A stretch of DNA of 64,000 bases from Caulobacter soli (GCF_011045195.1 NZ_CP049199.1:3472001-3536000); one strand, 5' to 3'; shown: positions 1 to 8,992, counted from the first letter of the stretch. Notes: generated from the letters alone by a model not told the origin. Translations and numbers: made by a program.

Positions 1-644
1 AACGGCCCGAAGAAGCCGTCGTGCATCCGCGCCAGGGCCCGGTAGCCGTCGGCGCCCTGAGTGGAAAGGATGTAGATGACGCGGTTGCGAACCTTCTCGC
101 GCTCCTCGGTCGACATCCGCGACAGCAGGCGGTCCAGCGCGCCATAGGCGGCGTGGCGCTCGAAGGCGCGGCAATCGTCGAATCGCGACAGCGGCCCGTT
201 GTCCTTGCCGCCCCGGCGCTCATAGGCGGCGATCGGCGAATAGCCGCCGGAATTGGCCAGGGCCATGGCGTACCAGACGGCCGCCTCGACCGGGTCCTCG
301 AGGTTCTTGTCGACCGCGCGCTGACCCTCGTAGCGACGGGCCAACTCCAGCTGGGCGAAGAAGTCGCCACGGAAGCCGCCCTGGCGAAGGGCGCGGATTT
401 CCTGCTGCTGCTGATTGAACTGGCCCGAAACCCCCTGCGCGGCCTGAGGCCGGGGGCAGGCGCTGGCGCGCTTGTGGAACCAGAAGCTGGGACCGGTGTC
501 GCAGCCGACCAGCGGGATCACCACCGCGGCGACCACCGCCCCGACCGGCAAACGACGGATCAGAGTCGCCCGGTTATCGACCAGATAGTCCAGCCCTGCC
601 TTGAGGGCGGCGAGATGAGAAACAGCATCGCTGGCCTCGCGCAT
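1..644 (-). CDS. Sel1-like/hypothetical envelope protein, C-terminus cut by window edge
   Basis: The frame is open from an ATG at 644 down to the left edge, so the C-terminus is missing. The first ~34 residues are hydrophilic. A hydrophobic stretch follows and ends in LVGC-DTG, which fits a lipobox, although the segment before it is long for a lipoprotein signal; a membrane anchor is the alternative. The rest contains an ARRYEGQ...DPVEAAVWYAMALANSGGYSP stretch split here by dots. It resembles one Sel1-type helical repeat (size/charge pattern, AAVWYAMA). The family is inferred from that pattern only. It is transcribed divergently from the von Willebrand gene at 863. Function unknown. Confidence 0.7.
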   Translation of the reverse strand, partial: MREASDAVSHLAALKAGLDYLVDNRATLIRRLPVGAVVAAVVIPLVGCDTGPSFWFHKRASACPRPQAAQGVSGQFNQQQQEIRALRQGGFRGDFFAQLELARRYEGQRAVDKNLEDPVEAAVWYAMALANSGGYSPIAAYERRGGKDNGPLSRFDDCRAFERHAAYGALDRLLSRMSTEEREKVRNRVIYILSTQGADGYRALARMHDGFFGP

Positions 645-664
645 CGCTCCCCCTCAGCACGCCG

Positions 665-679
665 TTAACCATGATTTAC
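665..679. promoter_or_regulatory. CtrA-like box, TTAA-N7-TTAC
   Basis: The bases TTAA (665-668), seven bases, then TTAC match the CtrA consensus TTAA-N7-TTAA at seven of eight positions. The first half reads TTAACCAT, a form common in CtrA sites. It lies 21 bp upstream of the minus-strand gene starting at 644. Binding is inferred only. Confidence 0.35.
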
Positions 680-681
680 AA

Positions 682-697
682 AAGCACTCATGTGCTT
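682..697. repeat. Inverted repeat AAGCAC-N4-GTGCTT
   Basis: Perfect six-base arms (682-687 and 692-697) with a four-base centre, in the divergent gap between the genes starting at 644 and 863. It could be an operator for either gene. No T-run follows, so a terminator is unlikely. Confidence 0.4.
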
Positions 698-862
698 GGC
701 CGTAGAGACTGTCAAGCTCATGGAACGCCGTTCGCAGGACCGTCACGAAGATGCCCACAGAAGGATTCCCGCCTCAGGCGAATCCCTAGGTTTTCAATCA
801 CGGCCCAGCTTTCGCCACAGGGCGCGCGCCAGCATTGCTCGCAACCTTGGGAGGATCAAAAA

Positions 863-2662
863 ATGATGACGTCGCGTCTCCTGCGTATCCTCGGTTCGAC
901 GGCCCTTTCGCTGGTGATCGCCGGCTCGGCGAGCGGTCCGAGCCTGGCCCTCCCCCCACCCGGCGACGGGATCGCGACGCCGGAGGCCTGCGCAGCGCTC
1001 GGCTACGTCCAGCCCTCCGAGGAGAGCTACGACAGTATCGTCGTGACGTCATCCAAGCGAACGGGTCGGGAGCGCAAGCCGTCCTCGTCCTCAAGGCTCG
1101 CGCCGCCCATGCCAGGCCTTGTCGCGCCACCGCCTCCCGCTCCGCCGCCCCCGCCGCCCATGGCCTACAGCGCGGCGCCCGTGTTCGGCGCGCCGCCGCC
1201 GCTGCCCGTTCCAGCCGTGCCCTCCGTGCGCGACACCGAGAAATATCCCGGCGCGGCGGCCAATCCGGTCAAGCGCGTGGCCGATGAGCCGGTGTCGACC
1301 TTTTCGATCGACGTCGACACCGCCGCCTACGCCAATGTCCGACGCTTCCTGAACGAGGGTTCGCCCCCGCCGCGCGACGCCGTGCGGGTCGAGGAGCTGG
1401 TGAACTATTTCGACTACGGCTACGCCCGCCCCACGGCCAACGAGCCGCCGTTCAAACCGACCGTGGCCGTCGTGCCCTCCCCGTGGTCCAAGGATCGCCA
1501 GCTTCTGCATATCGGCGTCCAGGGCTACGCCGCGCCCCACGCCGACCAGCCGCCGCTGAACCTGGTCTTCCTGATCGACACCTCGGGCTCGATGTCGGGC
1601 GAGGATCGCCTCCCCCTGGCCCAAAAGGCCCTGAACGTGCTGATCGACCAACTTCGGCCGCAGGACCGGGTGTCGATCGTGGCCTATGCCGGCTCGGCCG
1701 GGGCGGTGCTGTCGCCCACGGACGGCCGCTCGAAACTGAAGATGCGCTGTGCGCTCAACGCATTGCATTCGGGCGGTTCGACCGCCGGCGGCCAGGGGCT
1801 GAAGCTGGCTTATGACCTGGCCAAGCAGAACCTGGATCGCAAGGCCGTCAATCGGGTGATCCTGATGACCGACGGCGACTTCAACGTCGGCATCGCCGAC
1901 CCGGCGCGCCTGAAGGACTTCGTGGCCGACCAACGCAAGAGCGGCGTCTATCTGTCGGTCTACGGCTTCGGGCGCGGCAACTACAACGACACGATGATGC
2001 AGGCCCTGGCCCAGAACGGTAACGGCACGGCCGCCTATGTCGACAGCCTGCAGGAGGCCCGCAAGCTGCTGCGCGACGACTTCGAAAGCGCGCTCTTCCC
2101 CATCGCCGACGACGTGAAGATCCAGGTCGAGTTCAATCCGGCCAAGGTCAGCGAATACCGGCTGATCGGCTACGAGACCCGACTGCTCAATCGCGAGGAC
2201 TTCAACAACGATCAGGTCGACGCCGGCGAGGTCGGGTCCGGCGCGGCGGTGACGGCGATCTACGAGATCACCCCGGTCAGCGCGACGCCCTCGTCCGATC
2301 CGCTGCGCTACGGCGCCAAAGCCGCGCCGGCAACGGGCGGCCTGGCCCAACAAGGAAGTGAGCTGGCCTTCCTGAAGATCCGCTACAAGCCGCCGGGCGG
2401 GTCGACGTCCAAGCTGATCGAACGCCCGATCGGCGCCGGCGACGTGCGGACCAGCCTGGCCGCCGCTCCGGAAGCGACCCGGTTCGCGGTCGCCGTGGCC
2501 GCCTACGGCCAGAAGCTGCGCGGCGATCCCTGGGTGAACGCCGACTTCGACTGGAGCGCGGTCACGGACCTGGCCCAGGGCGCGCGGGGCGAAGACCCTT
2601 ACGGCCTGCGCGCCGAGTTCGTGCAGCTGACCCGGGCGGCCAAGGACGTGAAAGGGAGCTAG
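863..2662 (+). CDS. Secreted von Willebrand factor type A protein (YfbK-like) with TonB-box-like N-terminus
   Basis: About 599 residues. I chose the ATG at 863 because AGGATC lies just upstream and a classic signal peptide follows (residues 1-29, cleavage near SLA); longer in-frame starts have neither. After the signal come a TonB-box-like DSIVVTSSKR (57-66), a Pro-rich linker (~80-120), a YfbK-type N-domain, and a VWA domain whose MIDAS motif DTSGS starts at residue 239. A later TDGDFNVG supplies the VWA beta-strand Asp. The C-terminal part resembles the domain usually paired with VWA in YfbK proteins. Probably periplasmic or outer-membrane associated. Its partner is unknown. The stop overlaps the convergent gene's stop by four bases. 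Confidence 0.85.
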   Translation: MMTSRLLRILGSTALSLVIAGSASGPSLALPPPGDGIATPEACAALGYVQPSEESYDSIVVTSSKRTGRERKPSSSSRLAPPMPGLVAPPPPAPPPPPPMAYSAAPVFGAPPPLPVPAVPSVRDTEKYPGAAANPVKRVADEPVSTFSIDVDTAAYANVRRFLNEGSPPPRDAVRVEELVNYFDYGYARPTANEPPFKPTVAVVPSPWSKDRQLLHIGVQGYAAPHADQPPLNLVFLIDTSGSMSGEDRLPLAQKALNVLIDQLRPQDRVSIVAYAGSAGAVLSPTDGRSKLKMRCALNALHSGGSTAGGQGLKLAYDLAKQNLDRKAVNRVILMTDGDFNVGIADPARLKDFVADQRKSGVYLSVYGFGRGNYNDTMMQALAQNGNGTAAYVDSLQEARKLLRDDFESALFPIADDVKIQVEFNPAKVSEYRLIGYETRLLNREDFNNDQVDAGEVGSGAAVTAIYEITPVSATPSSDPLRYGAKAAPATGGLAQQGSELAFLKIRYKPPGGSTSKLIERPIGAGDVRTSLAAAPEATRFAVAVAAYGQKLRGDPWVNADFDWSAVTDLAQGARGEDPYGLRAEFVQLTRAAKDVKGS

Positions 2663-4368
2663 GTGATCAGTCCCAGGAACGCCAAACGGTCGCGCTGTTC
2701 GCGCGTACCGTCGGTGAAGTAGCGTTCCGACCAGGCGTCCGTGTCCTTCAGCGCGAACACCTGGTTGGCGGCCAGCTTCTCGTCCTTACGGGATCGGAAC
2801 CAGTAGTGCTCGAACATCCGCATAAAGTCGGCCACGTAGACATCGGCCACGGCGGTGTCGCCTCGGAAGACCAGGATGTTGGAGTCGTTGGCCACCGTCG
2901 AATTGGTCGAGAAGTTGGCCGACCCGGTGACCAGCACCGGGTCCGGGCCGAACGGGTCGGCCAGGATGATCTTGGAGTGCACGTGGATGCCAGCGTGGTG
3001 GAAGCTCTCGTCGACCATCAGCCGGTCCCGGTCCAGCTTCTTCTTCTGAAAGTCGGCCAGCTTGGTGCCCTCATAGGGCTTGGCCACGGCGGCCATGTTG
3101 CCAACGTCGGCGTTGAGCTTGTCGATGTTGCCCTTCTCGCCGTACGAGCCCTCCTTGTCGGCCAGCATGAAGCGCATCGCGCCGTCCGTCGGGGCCCCCA
3201 GGACGTTGCGGATCCGCTCGTGCAGGGCGAACGGCGCACTGATCATCAGCACCTTGGCGGTCTTGCAGATGTCGGCATAGAGATCGATCATCCCCAGCCC
3301 GTTCTGTGGCGAGAACAGGGGGGTCGTCCCGTGCGCCACCGCATCGCGATTGGCCGGAACCGGCGTGATCACGTCGTTCTTGGCCTGGGTGTCGTCGATG
3401 CTCAGATCCTGGGTCAGCACCTGGAAGCCGGCCTCGTAGCGTTCGGCCACGGCCGGGTCGTAGACCGCGTGACCGACATTCAGCTGTCCGTAGATGCCGC
3501 CCTCGGTCCAGTTCGTGCCGCCCGTCCACACGGCGACCGGCTTCAACACGCCCGAAGCGTCCTTGCGCAGCAGCACCAGATACTTGTTGTGCATGATCGC
3601 GGAGCCCTTGGTGCGGGGCGTGGTGGCGAAGGTCACGCCCAGGCTGGCGATGGCGGCCCTGTTCTCGGCGGCCGTGTTGCCCCCCGTCCGGGCGTGATAG
3701 ACGATGTGCACCTCGGCGCCGCGCCCCTGGGCCTGGATCAAGGCCTTGATCGGGGTCGGTTTCTCGAACTCGTAGATGCAGCCGTGCAGGGCGAAGTCGG
3801 GACCGTCGGCCTTGGCGATGAAGGCGACCAGTCCCTCCTCCAGTCCGCGCGACAGCCAGGTCAGGGCGTCGGGAATGTCGTCGGGATCGTTGTCGCCGAA
3901 CTTCTTCACATAGGCCTGGCTGGCCGCGGCGCCGCGGTTGAAGAAGATCGAGGTGGCTTCGCTGCGGCAGTCCTCGGTGCGTAGCTCCAGGGCGACGCCG
4001 CCCGAGATCACGTCGAAGCCGCCCGGACGCTCGGCCAACACGCCCTGTGCGATGATGTCGGCCGGCGTTCCGTAACGCGCGACCACCCGATAGCGATAGA
4101 GCCGCCCAGGCTCGGTGGTGTAGTCACCCCAGCGGAACTTCTGCAGCGGCGCCCGCGCCGTGGTCACCTGATCGGCGTGCGGGTCGCTCATGAACCGCAG
4201 CGAGTTGGGCAGCCAGCGCCGGTCGCCGGTCTCGACGTCGGTGCGTTCGATCGAGAAGCCAAGACATCCCGGTCGGCGGGCGTCCGCCAGATCGAACGCC
4301 AGCAGGACGGCATGCGTGCCGGCGATGATCCTGACCGTCAGACCGTCCTTCGAAGCTCTCGCCCGCAT
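2659..4368 (-). CDS. Phospholipase D-like domain protein
   Basis: 569 residues with two HKD half-sites. The first is HNKYLVL (H260, K262), followed by GGTNWTEG. The second is HSKIILADPFG (H464, K466), followed by GSANFSTNS. This duplicated arrangement is that of PLD-superfamily phosphodiesterases (phospholipases, nucleases, cardiolipin synthases). An N-terminal ~120-residue beta-rich region precedes the PLD part. No signal peptide is obvious, so it may be cytoplasmic; the substrate cannot be told from sequence. The start is supported by GGAGGT a few bases upstream of the ATG at 4368. It is convergent with the VWA gene. Confidence 0.8.
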   Translation of the reverse strand: MRARASKDGLTVRIIAGTHAVLLAFDLADARRPGCLGFSIERTDVETGDRRWLPNSLRFMSDPHADQVTTARAPLQKFRWGDYTTEPGRLYRYRVVARYGTPADIIAQGVLAERPGGFDVISGGVALELRTEDCRSEATSIFFNRGAAASQAYVKKFGDNDPDDIPDALTWLSRGLEEGLVAFIAKADGPDFALHGCIYEFEKPTPIKALIQAQGRGAEVHIVYHARTGGNTAAENRAAIASLGVTFATTPRTKGSAIMHNKYLVLLRKDASGVLKPVAVWTGGTNWTEGGIYGQLNVGHAVYDPAVAERYEAGFQVLTQDLSIDDTQAKNDVITPVPANRDAVAHGTTPLFSPQNGLGMIDLYADICKTAKVLMISAPFALHERIRNVLGAPTDGAMRFMLADKEGSYGEKGNIDKLNADVGNMAAVAKPYEGTKLADFQKKKLDRDRLMVDESFHHAGIHVHSKIILADPFGPDPVLVTGSANFSTNSTVANDSNILVFRGDTAVADVYVADFMRMFEHYWFRSRKDEKLAANQVFALKDTDAWSERYFTDGTREQRDRLAFLGLIT

Positions 4369-4444
4369 CGCCCACCTCCGCCCATTTTGACGGGAGCATG
4401 AACGAGACGCACCTTAAAGGCGAGTCTCGTTCGGCGAACCTCGG

Positions 4445-5668
4445 CTAGCGTCCGGTGGGCATGTCCTTGAACGCCACGTCCTTGTCGACGCGGACGTCGC
4501 CGGGCAGGCCCAAGACCCGTTCGGCGATGATGTTCTTGAGGATCTCGTCCGTGCCCCCGGCGATCCGCAGGCCCGGCGCCCACATCAGGCTGTTCTGGAA
4601 AGCGGCCTCCATGGGGGACAGACCCGGATCGGTCAGGATGCCGTATTCGCCCTGGGCCTCGACGGCGGTGTTGGCCAGGTCCTGCAGCTGGTTGGCCGAG
4701 ATGATCTTGCCGATCGAGCTTTCCGGACCCGGCGTCTGGCCGCGCGACAGCGCGGTCATGGTCCGGAAGCGCGTGAACTTCAGGCCCTGGGAATTGACGT
4801 ACCAGTCGGCCAGCTTCTCGCGGAAGGCGGTGTCCTTTAGGGCCGGACCGTTGGCGCCTGACAGGCCTCGGGCCAGCTCCATCACCTGGCGATAGTCCGG
4901 CCCGGCCGAGCCGCCGACCGCCAGGCGCTCGTTCATCAGGGTGACCAGCGCCACCTTCCAGCCGTCGCCAATCCCGCCCAGCCGTTGACTGTCCTTGACG
5001 CGCAGGTCGGTGAAATAGACCTCGTTGAACTCACGCCCACCGGTCATCTGGTGGATCGGCCGGACCTCGACCGCCGGATCGCGCATGTCGATCCAGAACA
5101 TGGTCAGGCCCTTGTGCTTGGGCGCGTCTACGTCTGTACGCACCAGGACGATGCCGTAGTCGCAGTAGTGGGCTCCGGTGGTCCAGACCTTCTGGCCGTT
5201 GATCACCCAGTCCTCACCGTCCTTCACGGCCCGGGTGCGCAGGGCCGCCACGTCGGAGCCTCCGGCCGGTTCGGAGAACAGCTGGCACCAGATCTCCTCG
5301 CCCTTCACGGCCGGCGAGACGAACCGCTGCTTGGTGGCGTCGTCGGCGAAGGCCATGACCGTGGGCACGCACATGCCCAGGCCGATGGTGAAATAGCCGT
5401 AGCCCACGCCGGCCTTGGTCTCTTCCTGGCCGAAGATCACCGACTGGATCGGCGTGCCGCCGCCCCCGCCGATGGCCGCGGGCCAAGTGATGCAGGCGTA
5501 GCCGGCGGCGGCCTTGCGGGCCTGCCAGGCCTTGCCGGCCGCCATGTGCTCGGGCGTGGTCGGCTTGGGCTCGCCATGCTCGGCCAGGTGCGCGGCCGCG
5601 TTCTCGGCCAACCAGGCGCGGGCCTTGTCGCGATAGGCGGCTTCCTCGGGGGAGTCGTTGAAATCCAT
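4445..5668 (-). CDS. Acyl-CoA dehydrogenase, subunit with GGTDEI in place of the catalytic EGT
   Basis: 407 residues, full-length acyl-CoA dehydrogenase fold: N-terminal helices, a middle beta domain with LFSEPAGGSDVAALRTRA, and a C-terminal FAD/CoA helical bundle. Near the C-terminus the motif is GGTDEILKNIIAERVLGLP, with Gly where medium-chain enzymes carry the catalytic Glu (EGT). It is the downstream gene of a pair, 21 bp after the second acyl-CoA dehydrogenase (5690-6805). Such 400/370-residue pairs are known to form alpha2beta2 enzymes acting on bulky or side-chain acyl-CoAs (for example steroid side chains). The substrate here is unknown. Confidence 0.88.
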   Translation of the reverse strand: MDFNDSPEEAAYRDKARAWLAENAAAHLAEHGEPKPTTPEHMAAGKAWQARKAAAGYACITWPAAIGGGGGTPIQSVIFGQEETKAGVGYGYFTIGLGMCVPTVMAFADDATKQRFVSPAVKGEEIWCQLFSEPAGGSDVAALRTRAVKDGEDWVINGQKVWTTGAHYCDYGIVLVRTDVDAPKHKGLTMFWIDMRDPAVEVRPIHQMTGGREFNEVYFTDLRVKDSQRLGGIGDGWKVALVTLMNERLAVGGSAGPDYRQVMELARGLSGANGPALKDTAFREKLADWYVNSQGLKFTRFRTMTALSRGQTPGPESSIGKIISANQLQDLANTAVEAQGEYGILTDPGLSPMEAAFQNSLMWAPGLRIAGGTDEILKNIIAERVLGLPGDVRVDKDVAFKDMPTGR

Positions 5669-5689
5669 GATCGTGCTCTCCCTGGGCCC

Positions 5690-6805
5690 TTAAGCCGCGT
5701 TCTTCTTCTCGAGTTCGCTCACCAGTCGCTCCTTCCAGAGCTTGGGCGCGCCAGCCACCAGGCTCAGCTGCCGCGAGCGGCGATAATAGAGGTGGCAGTC
5801 GACATCCCAGGTAAAGCCCATCCCGCCGTGCACCTGGATGCTTTCCTTGCTGGCGAACCAGAAGGCGTCGGAGGCGGCGATGCGGGCGGCGGCGGCGGCG
5901 GTCGGCAGCTCCGGCGCGTCGACGTTCAGGGCCCAGGCCCCGTAATAGGCATTGGAGCGCGCCACCTCGTTCTTGACATACATGTCGGCCAGCTTGTGCT
6001 TCATCGCCTGGTAGCCGGCGATCACGCGGCCGAAGGCGTAGCGGCCCAGGGCGTATTCGCGCGCCATCTCCAGGCAGCGATCGGCCCCGCCCAGTTGTTC
6101 GAAGGCCAGCAGCACGGCGGCGCGGTCGAGGATCGCCTGCACCAGTTCGAAGCCCTGCCCCGCCTCGCCCAGCCGGTCGGCGGCCGCGCCGTCGAAGGTC
6201 AGGCGGGCCACGCCGCGCGTCGGATCCAGGCTCTCCAGGGTCTCGACCTTCACGCCGCTGGCCTTCAGGTCGACCAGGAACAGCCCGGGGCGCCCGCCCT
6301 CGTTGGCCAACACCAGGGCCATGGCCGCCGCGTCGCCGTCGGTGACCGGGATCTTCACGCCGAAGAGCTTGCCGCCCTCGACCCTCGCCTGCAGGGCTGA
6401 AGGCGTGATCACGCCCGGACCTTCGGAGGTCGCCAGGCAGCCAATCAGCTCACCGGCGGCGACGCGCGGCAGGATGGCGGCCTTCTGCTCTTCACTGCCG
6501 TAGGCCATCACGGCCTCGGCCAAGATGTAGACCGTCGAGGCGAACGGGATCGGCGCCACGGCCCGGCCCAGTTCCTCGGCGATGGCGCACAGCTCCACCC
6601 GGCCCAGGCCCAGCCCGTCGTAGTCCTCGGGAATGGCCGCGCCCAACCAGCCCTGCTCGGCCACGGCGCTCCACAGTCCGGCGTCGTAGCTCTTGGCCGG
6701 ATCGTCGAGCACGCCGCGCACCACCGACGGCGGGCAGCGGGCGGCGAGGAACTTGCGCGCCTCGTCTTTCAGGAACTTCTGGTCGTCGGAATAGTCGAAA
6801 TCCAC
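5690..6805 (-). CDS. Acyl-CoA dehydrogenase, second subunit
   Basis: 371 residues, starting MDFDYSDDQKFLKDEARKFL. It has the acyl-CoA dehydrogenase fold, with a shortened middle domain and a conserved C-terminal QVHGGMGFTWDVDCHLYYRR stretch, the usual substrate- and FAD-contact region. It is first in a two-gene operon with the 407-residue dehydrogenase; the pair probably forms a heterotetrameric flavoenzyme of beta-oxidation type. A perfect 12-bp palindrome at 6865-6876, 60 bp upstream, may be a TetR-family operator. The start ATG at 6805 has GGGAGGGAA upstream. Confidence 0.88.
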   Translation of the reverse strand: MDFDYSDDQKFLKDEARKFLAARCPPSVVRGVLDDPAKSYDAGLWSAVAEQGWLGAAIPEDYDGLGLGRVELCAIAEELGRAVAPIPFASTVYILAEAVMAYGSEEQKAAILPRVAAGELIGCLATSEGPGVITPSALQARVEGGKLFGVKIPVTDGDAAAMALVLANEGGRPGLFLVDLKASGVKVETLESLDPTRGVARLTFDGAAADRLGEAGQGFELVQAILDRAAVLLAFEQLGGADRCLEMAREYALGRYAFGRVIAGYQAMKHKLADMYVKNEVARSNAYYGAWALNVDAPELPTAAAAARIAASDAFWFASKESIQVHGGMGFTWDVDCHLYYRRSRQLSLVAGAPKLWKERLVSELEKKNAA

Positions 6806-6864
6806 CTGGATTCCCTCCCTTGGCGCCCGCTCTTGTGGTGGCGGAACGGCTCGAAGGGCACGAT

Positions 6865-6876
6865 GAACGATCGTTC
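6865..6876. promoter_or_regulatory. Candidate TetR-family operator (GAACGATCGTTC)
   Basis: A perfect 12-bp palindrome in the gap between the acyl-CoA dehydrogenase operon (start 6805) and the divergent gene at 6953. Palindromes with a CG-rich GAACG/CGTTC outline are typical of TetR-family operators, several of which control fatty-acid genes. No tetR gene is adjacent, so the regulator is unassigned. Confidence 0.4.
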
Positions 6877-6890
6877 GCCCCAGGGAAAGA

Positions 6891-6905
6891 TTGACCTCGC
6901 GTCAA
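6891..6905. promoter_or_regulatory. Inverted repeat TTGAC-N5-GTCAA
   Basis: TTGACCTCGCGTCAA has perfect five-base arms, so each strand carries a TTGAC that could serve as a -35 element. It may be a second regulator site or a bidirectional promoter element between the divergent genes. It resembles sites of MerR-type regulators of acyl-CoA catabolism, but the spacing is not diagnostic. Confidence 0.3.
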
Positions 6906-6952
6906 GGATTTCAGGTTCTTATGGCGGCCCCGAACTCAGCGAGAACGCGTGC

Positions 6953-7519
6953 GTGGCAAAGACCGTCTTCCAGCGGAACCAGAAGGTCTGGGTCGAGAGC
7001 GTCGGCGCCTGGGCCACGATCGAGAAGATCGTGCCGATCTGGGCCAAGGGTTTCGACGAGCCGGTGCGCGTCACCTACGACGTGGGCCTGGGTCGCGAGT
7101 TCCAGGCCAACGAGCTGAAGCCGGAAGACCGCATCGACGAGTCGGGCGGCGCGGCGACCGCCAACTGGCGCATCCTGCGGGCGCGCAACAAGTGGCAGCA
7201 GGAAAGCGACTGCCTGCACCACCCCTACCCCGGCACCTATCCGGTGGTCGTCACCGATCCCAATGACTGGGGCGGCTGGCGCACGCCGGGCGCCGAATAC
7301 GACCGCGACCCGCGCAAGATCGAGTTCCAGGCCCGGCTGATCGCCGCCGCGCCGCAGCTTCACGCCCTGGTCCGCCAGTTGATCGAACTAGCCGCCGACA
7401 GTCCCGAGGACGCGCCGCCGGCCGTCGTGACCCTGGCCCAGCGCGCCTCGGCCATCGAACGCGCGCTGTACGAGGTGCCTGCCGCCGAATCCGCGCCGAA
7501 CATCATCGAGGCGGGCTAA
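6953..7519 (+). CDS. Conserved hypothetical protein
   Basis: 188 residues from the GTG at 6953, which would begin (M)AKTVFQRNQKVWVESVGAW. An upstream ATG at 6863 is in frame and has a weak AAGGG, giving 218 residues. I prefer the GTG because the added segment is low in conservation character and contains the 6865 palindrome. The N-terminal half looks like a small beta domain (KVWVES...EPVRVTYDVGLGREF), perhaps SH3-like. The middle is Trp-rich and the C-terminus helical. No catalytic motif or signal is seen. Function unknown. The stop overlaps the convergent CPBP gene by four bases. Confidence 0.7.
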   Translation: MAKTVFQRNQKVWVESVGAWATIEKIVPIWAKGFDEPVRVTYDVGLGREFQANELKPEDRIDESGGAATANWRILRARNKWQQESDCLHHPYPGTYPVVVTDPNDWGGWRTPGAEYDRDPRKIEFQARLIAAAPQLHALVRQLIELAADSPEDAPPAVVTLAQRASAIERALYEVPAAESAPNIIEAG

Positions 7520-8412
7520 GCCGCCGCGCGGAAGTTCCCTCTCTTCCACGCCCAGTACAGCACCGCGACCGCCACGCCTGTGCCGACCACCATCGCCGGG
7601 ACCGAGGCTTCGGGGCCGAAGGCCCCGCCGCTCAGCCAGTCGGGGGCGCCGGCCCTGGGCGCGCTCAGATAGAGGCTTTCCTTGACCGGAATGCCCGAGA
7701 CTCGCGCGCCCCAGATCCAGCCCTGTGTAAAATTCCAGGCCGCGTGCACGCCGATCGACATCCACAGACGGCCGGTCAGCAAGTAGAACGAGGCCAGCAT
7801 CAGCCCCGCCTCCACCGCGATGGCGATGGCGGCCGTCGGCGTGGCGTTCGGATTGGACAGGTGCAGCGCGCCAAACAGCGCCGCCGAAAGCGCCAGGGCC
7901 GGCCAGATCCCGAACGCCCGCATAAGCAGGCGCAGGACGATGGCGCGGAAGATCAGCTCTTCCATGAAGCCCGACACGACGCCGACGCTGATCATGTTCC
8001 AGGGCGAGGACGCGCGCGGTCCGGTCACTTCGTAGAGCCCCGACGCCACGAGCAGGGCCACGACCACGCTCAGCATCGCCGCGCCCACCGCCAGGCCGAT
8101 CGCCAGTTCCGTCGCCGCGGGACGCAGCGCCAGTTCGGAAGGCCATCGCGCCTCGGCCAGACGCACCAGGCCCGCATAGAGCGCGAAGCCGGCCAGGCAG
8201 ATGACCAAGGTCGCCAGGGCTATCAACGGTCCCTGCGCCTTGAACAGCTTTTCGGGAAAGATCGACCCGGCCGCGTCGGTCAGGCCGAAGACGAAGAACA
8301 GCAACACCGCCCAACCCAGGCAACGCAGCCAGCGCAAGGGCCCGGGATGCAGGAACCGGCGCGAACCGATGTCGAGGCCCGCGGCCGATGGCGAAACGTC
8401 AGTGGACGACAT
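7516..8412 (-). CDS. CPBP-family intramembrane glutamic protease
   Basis: 298 residues from the ATG at 8412, with GGGGATC upstream; an earlier in-frame ATG at 8463 lacks a ribosome site. About eight hydrophobic segments are visible. The CPBP/Abi signature motifs are complete: EELIFR (E151, E152, R156), FGALH (H184) and HAAWN (H223, N227). The family contains Rce1-like CAAX proteases and bacteriocin-immunity-type proteases. The bacterial substrate is unknown. It is an inner-membrane enzyme. Confidence 0.88.
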   Translation of the reverse strand: MSSTDVSPSAAGLDIGSRRFLHPGPLRWLRCLGWAVLLFFVFGLTDAAGSIFPEKLFKAQGPLIALATLVICLAGFALYAGLVRLAEARWPSELALRPAATELAIGLAVGAAMLSVVVALLVASGLYEVTGPRASSPWNMISVGVVSGFMEELIFRAIVLRLLMRAFGIWPALALSAALFGALHLSNPNATPTAAIAIAVEAGLMLASFYLLTGRLWMSIGVHAAWNFTQGWIWGARVSGIPVKESLYLSAPRAGAPDWLSGGAFGPEASVPAMVVGTGVAVAVLYWAWKRGNFRAAA

Positions 8413-8479
8413 GGATTCAGATCCCCGAAAGTCGATCGACCTTTGGTGGGATCGGGTCTGCATACAAGTGAAGAACAGT

Positions 8480-8992
8480 TCAGGTTGCGGTCACGCCCTT
8501 CGGCGGCCAATCGCGTCCAGAACCCGGCCGGCGCAAGCGGCTGCGCGCGGCGAACTCCACCACCGGCCGGACCACGCCCAGGTCGATCTCCCCGCCGGCC
8601 GGCGTCAGCCGCCAGCAGCGCCGTCCCACCCAGATCAGCACCTCCAGACCGTCGGCCGCTCCGGCGCTGGCCCAGCCCCGCAAGGTCGCCTCGAACGGCG
8701 CGCGTCGCCAAGCGGTGGGCTGGGTCGGGTCGAGCTCGACATTGATCACCCGGCCGCCCTGGCTCGCATGCAGCACAAAGCCGCTGCGGTCGGGCCGCCA
8801 GGCCTCGTCCAGACGATCGTCCAGCAGCCAGTCGCAGGCGAAGTCGGCGCAGCCCTGGGGGCGGACCTCATAGATCCCACAGCCCTTGTCGCGCTTGTAG
8901 TAGCGGCACCAGACGTGCGGCGCCTTTTCCAGCTCCCGCACGCCGATCAGCTTGCAACACTGGCCGCACGCGCCGCATTCCCGGTTGGACAT
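8480..8992 (-). CDS. YkgJ-family cysteine cluster protein
   Basis: 170 residues from the ATG at 8992, chosen over an ATG at 9010 because only 8992 has a purine-rich GGAAGCGGGG upstream. The N-terminus carries CGACGQCC (C6, C9, C12, C13), followed by CRYYKRDKGCGIYEVRPQGC. This is the metal-binding cysteine pattern of the YkgJ/UPF0153 zinc/iron-chelating family. The C-terminal half is basic and featureless. It is predicted to be a cytoplasmic metalloprotein. Its partner is unknown. It lies 67 bp upstream of, and on the same strand as, the CPBP protease. Confidence 0.8.
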   Translation of the reverse strand: MSNRECGACGQCCKLIGVRELEKAPHVWCRYYKRDKGCGIYEVRPQGCADFACDWLLDDRLDEAWRPDRSGFVLHASQGGRVINVELDPTQPTAWRRAPFEATLRGWASAGAADGLEVLIWVGRRCWRLTPAGGEIDLGVVRPVVEFAARSRLRRPGSGRDWPPKGVTAT

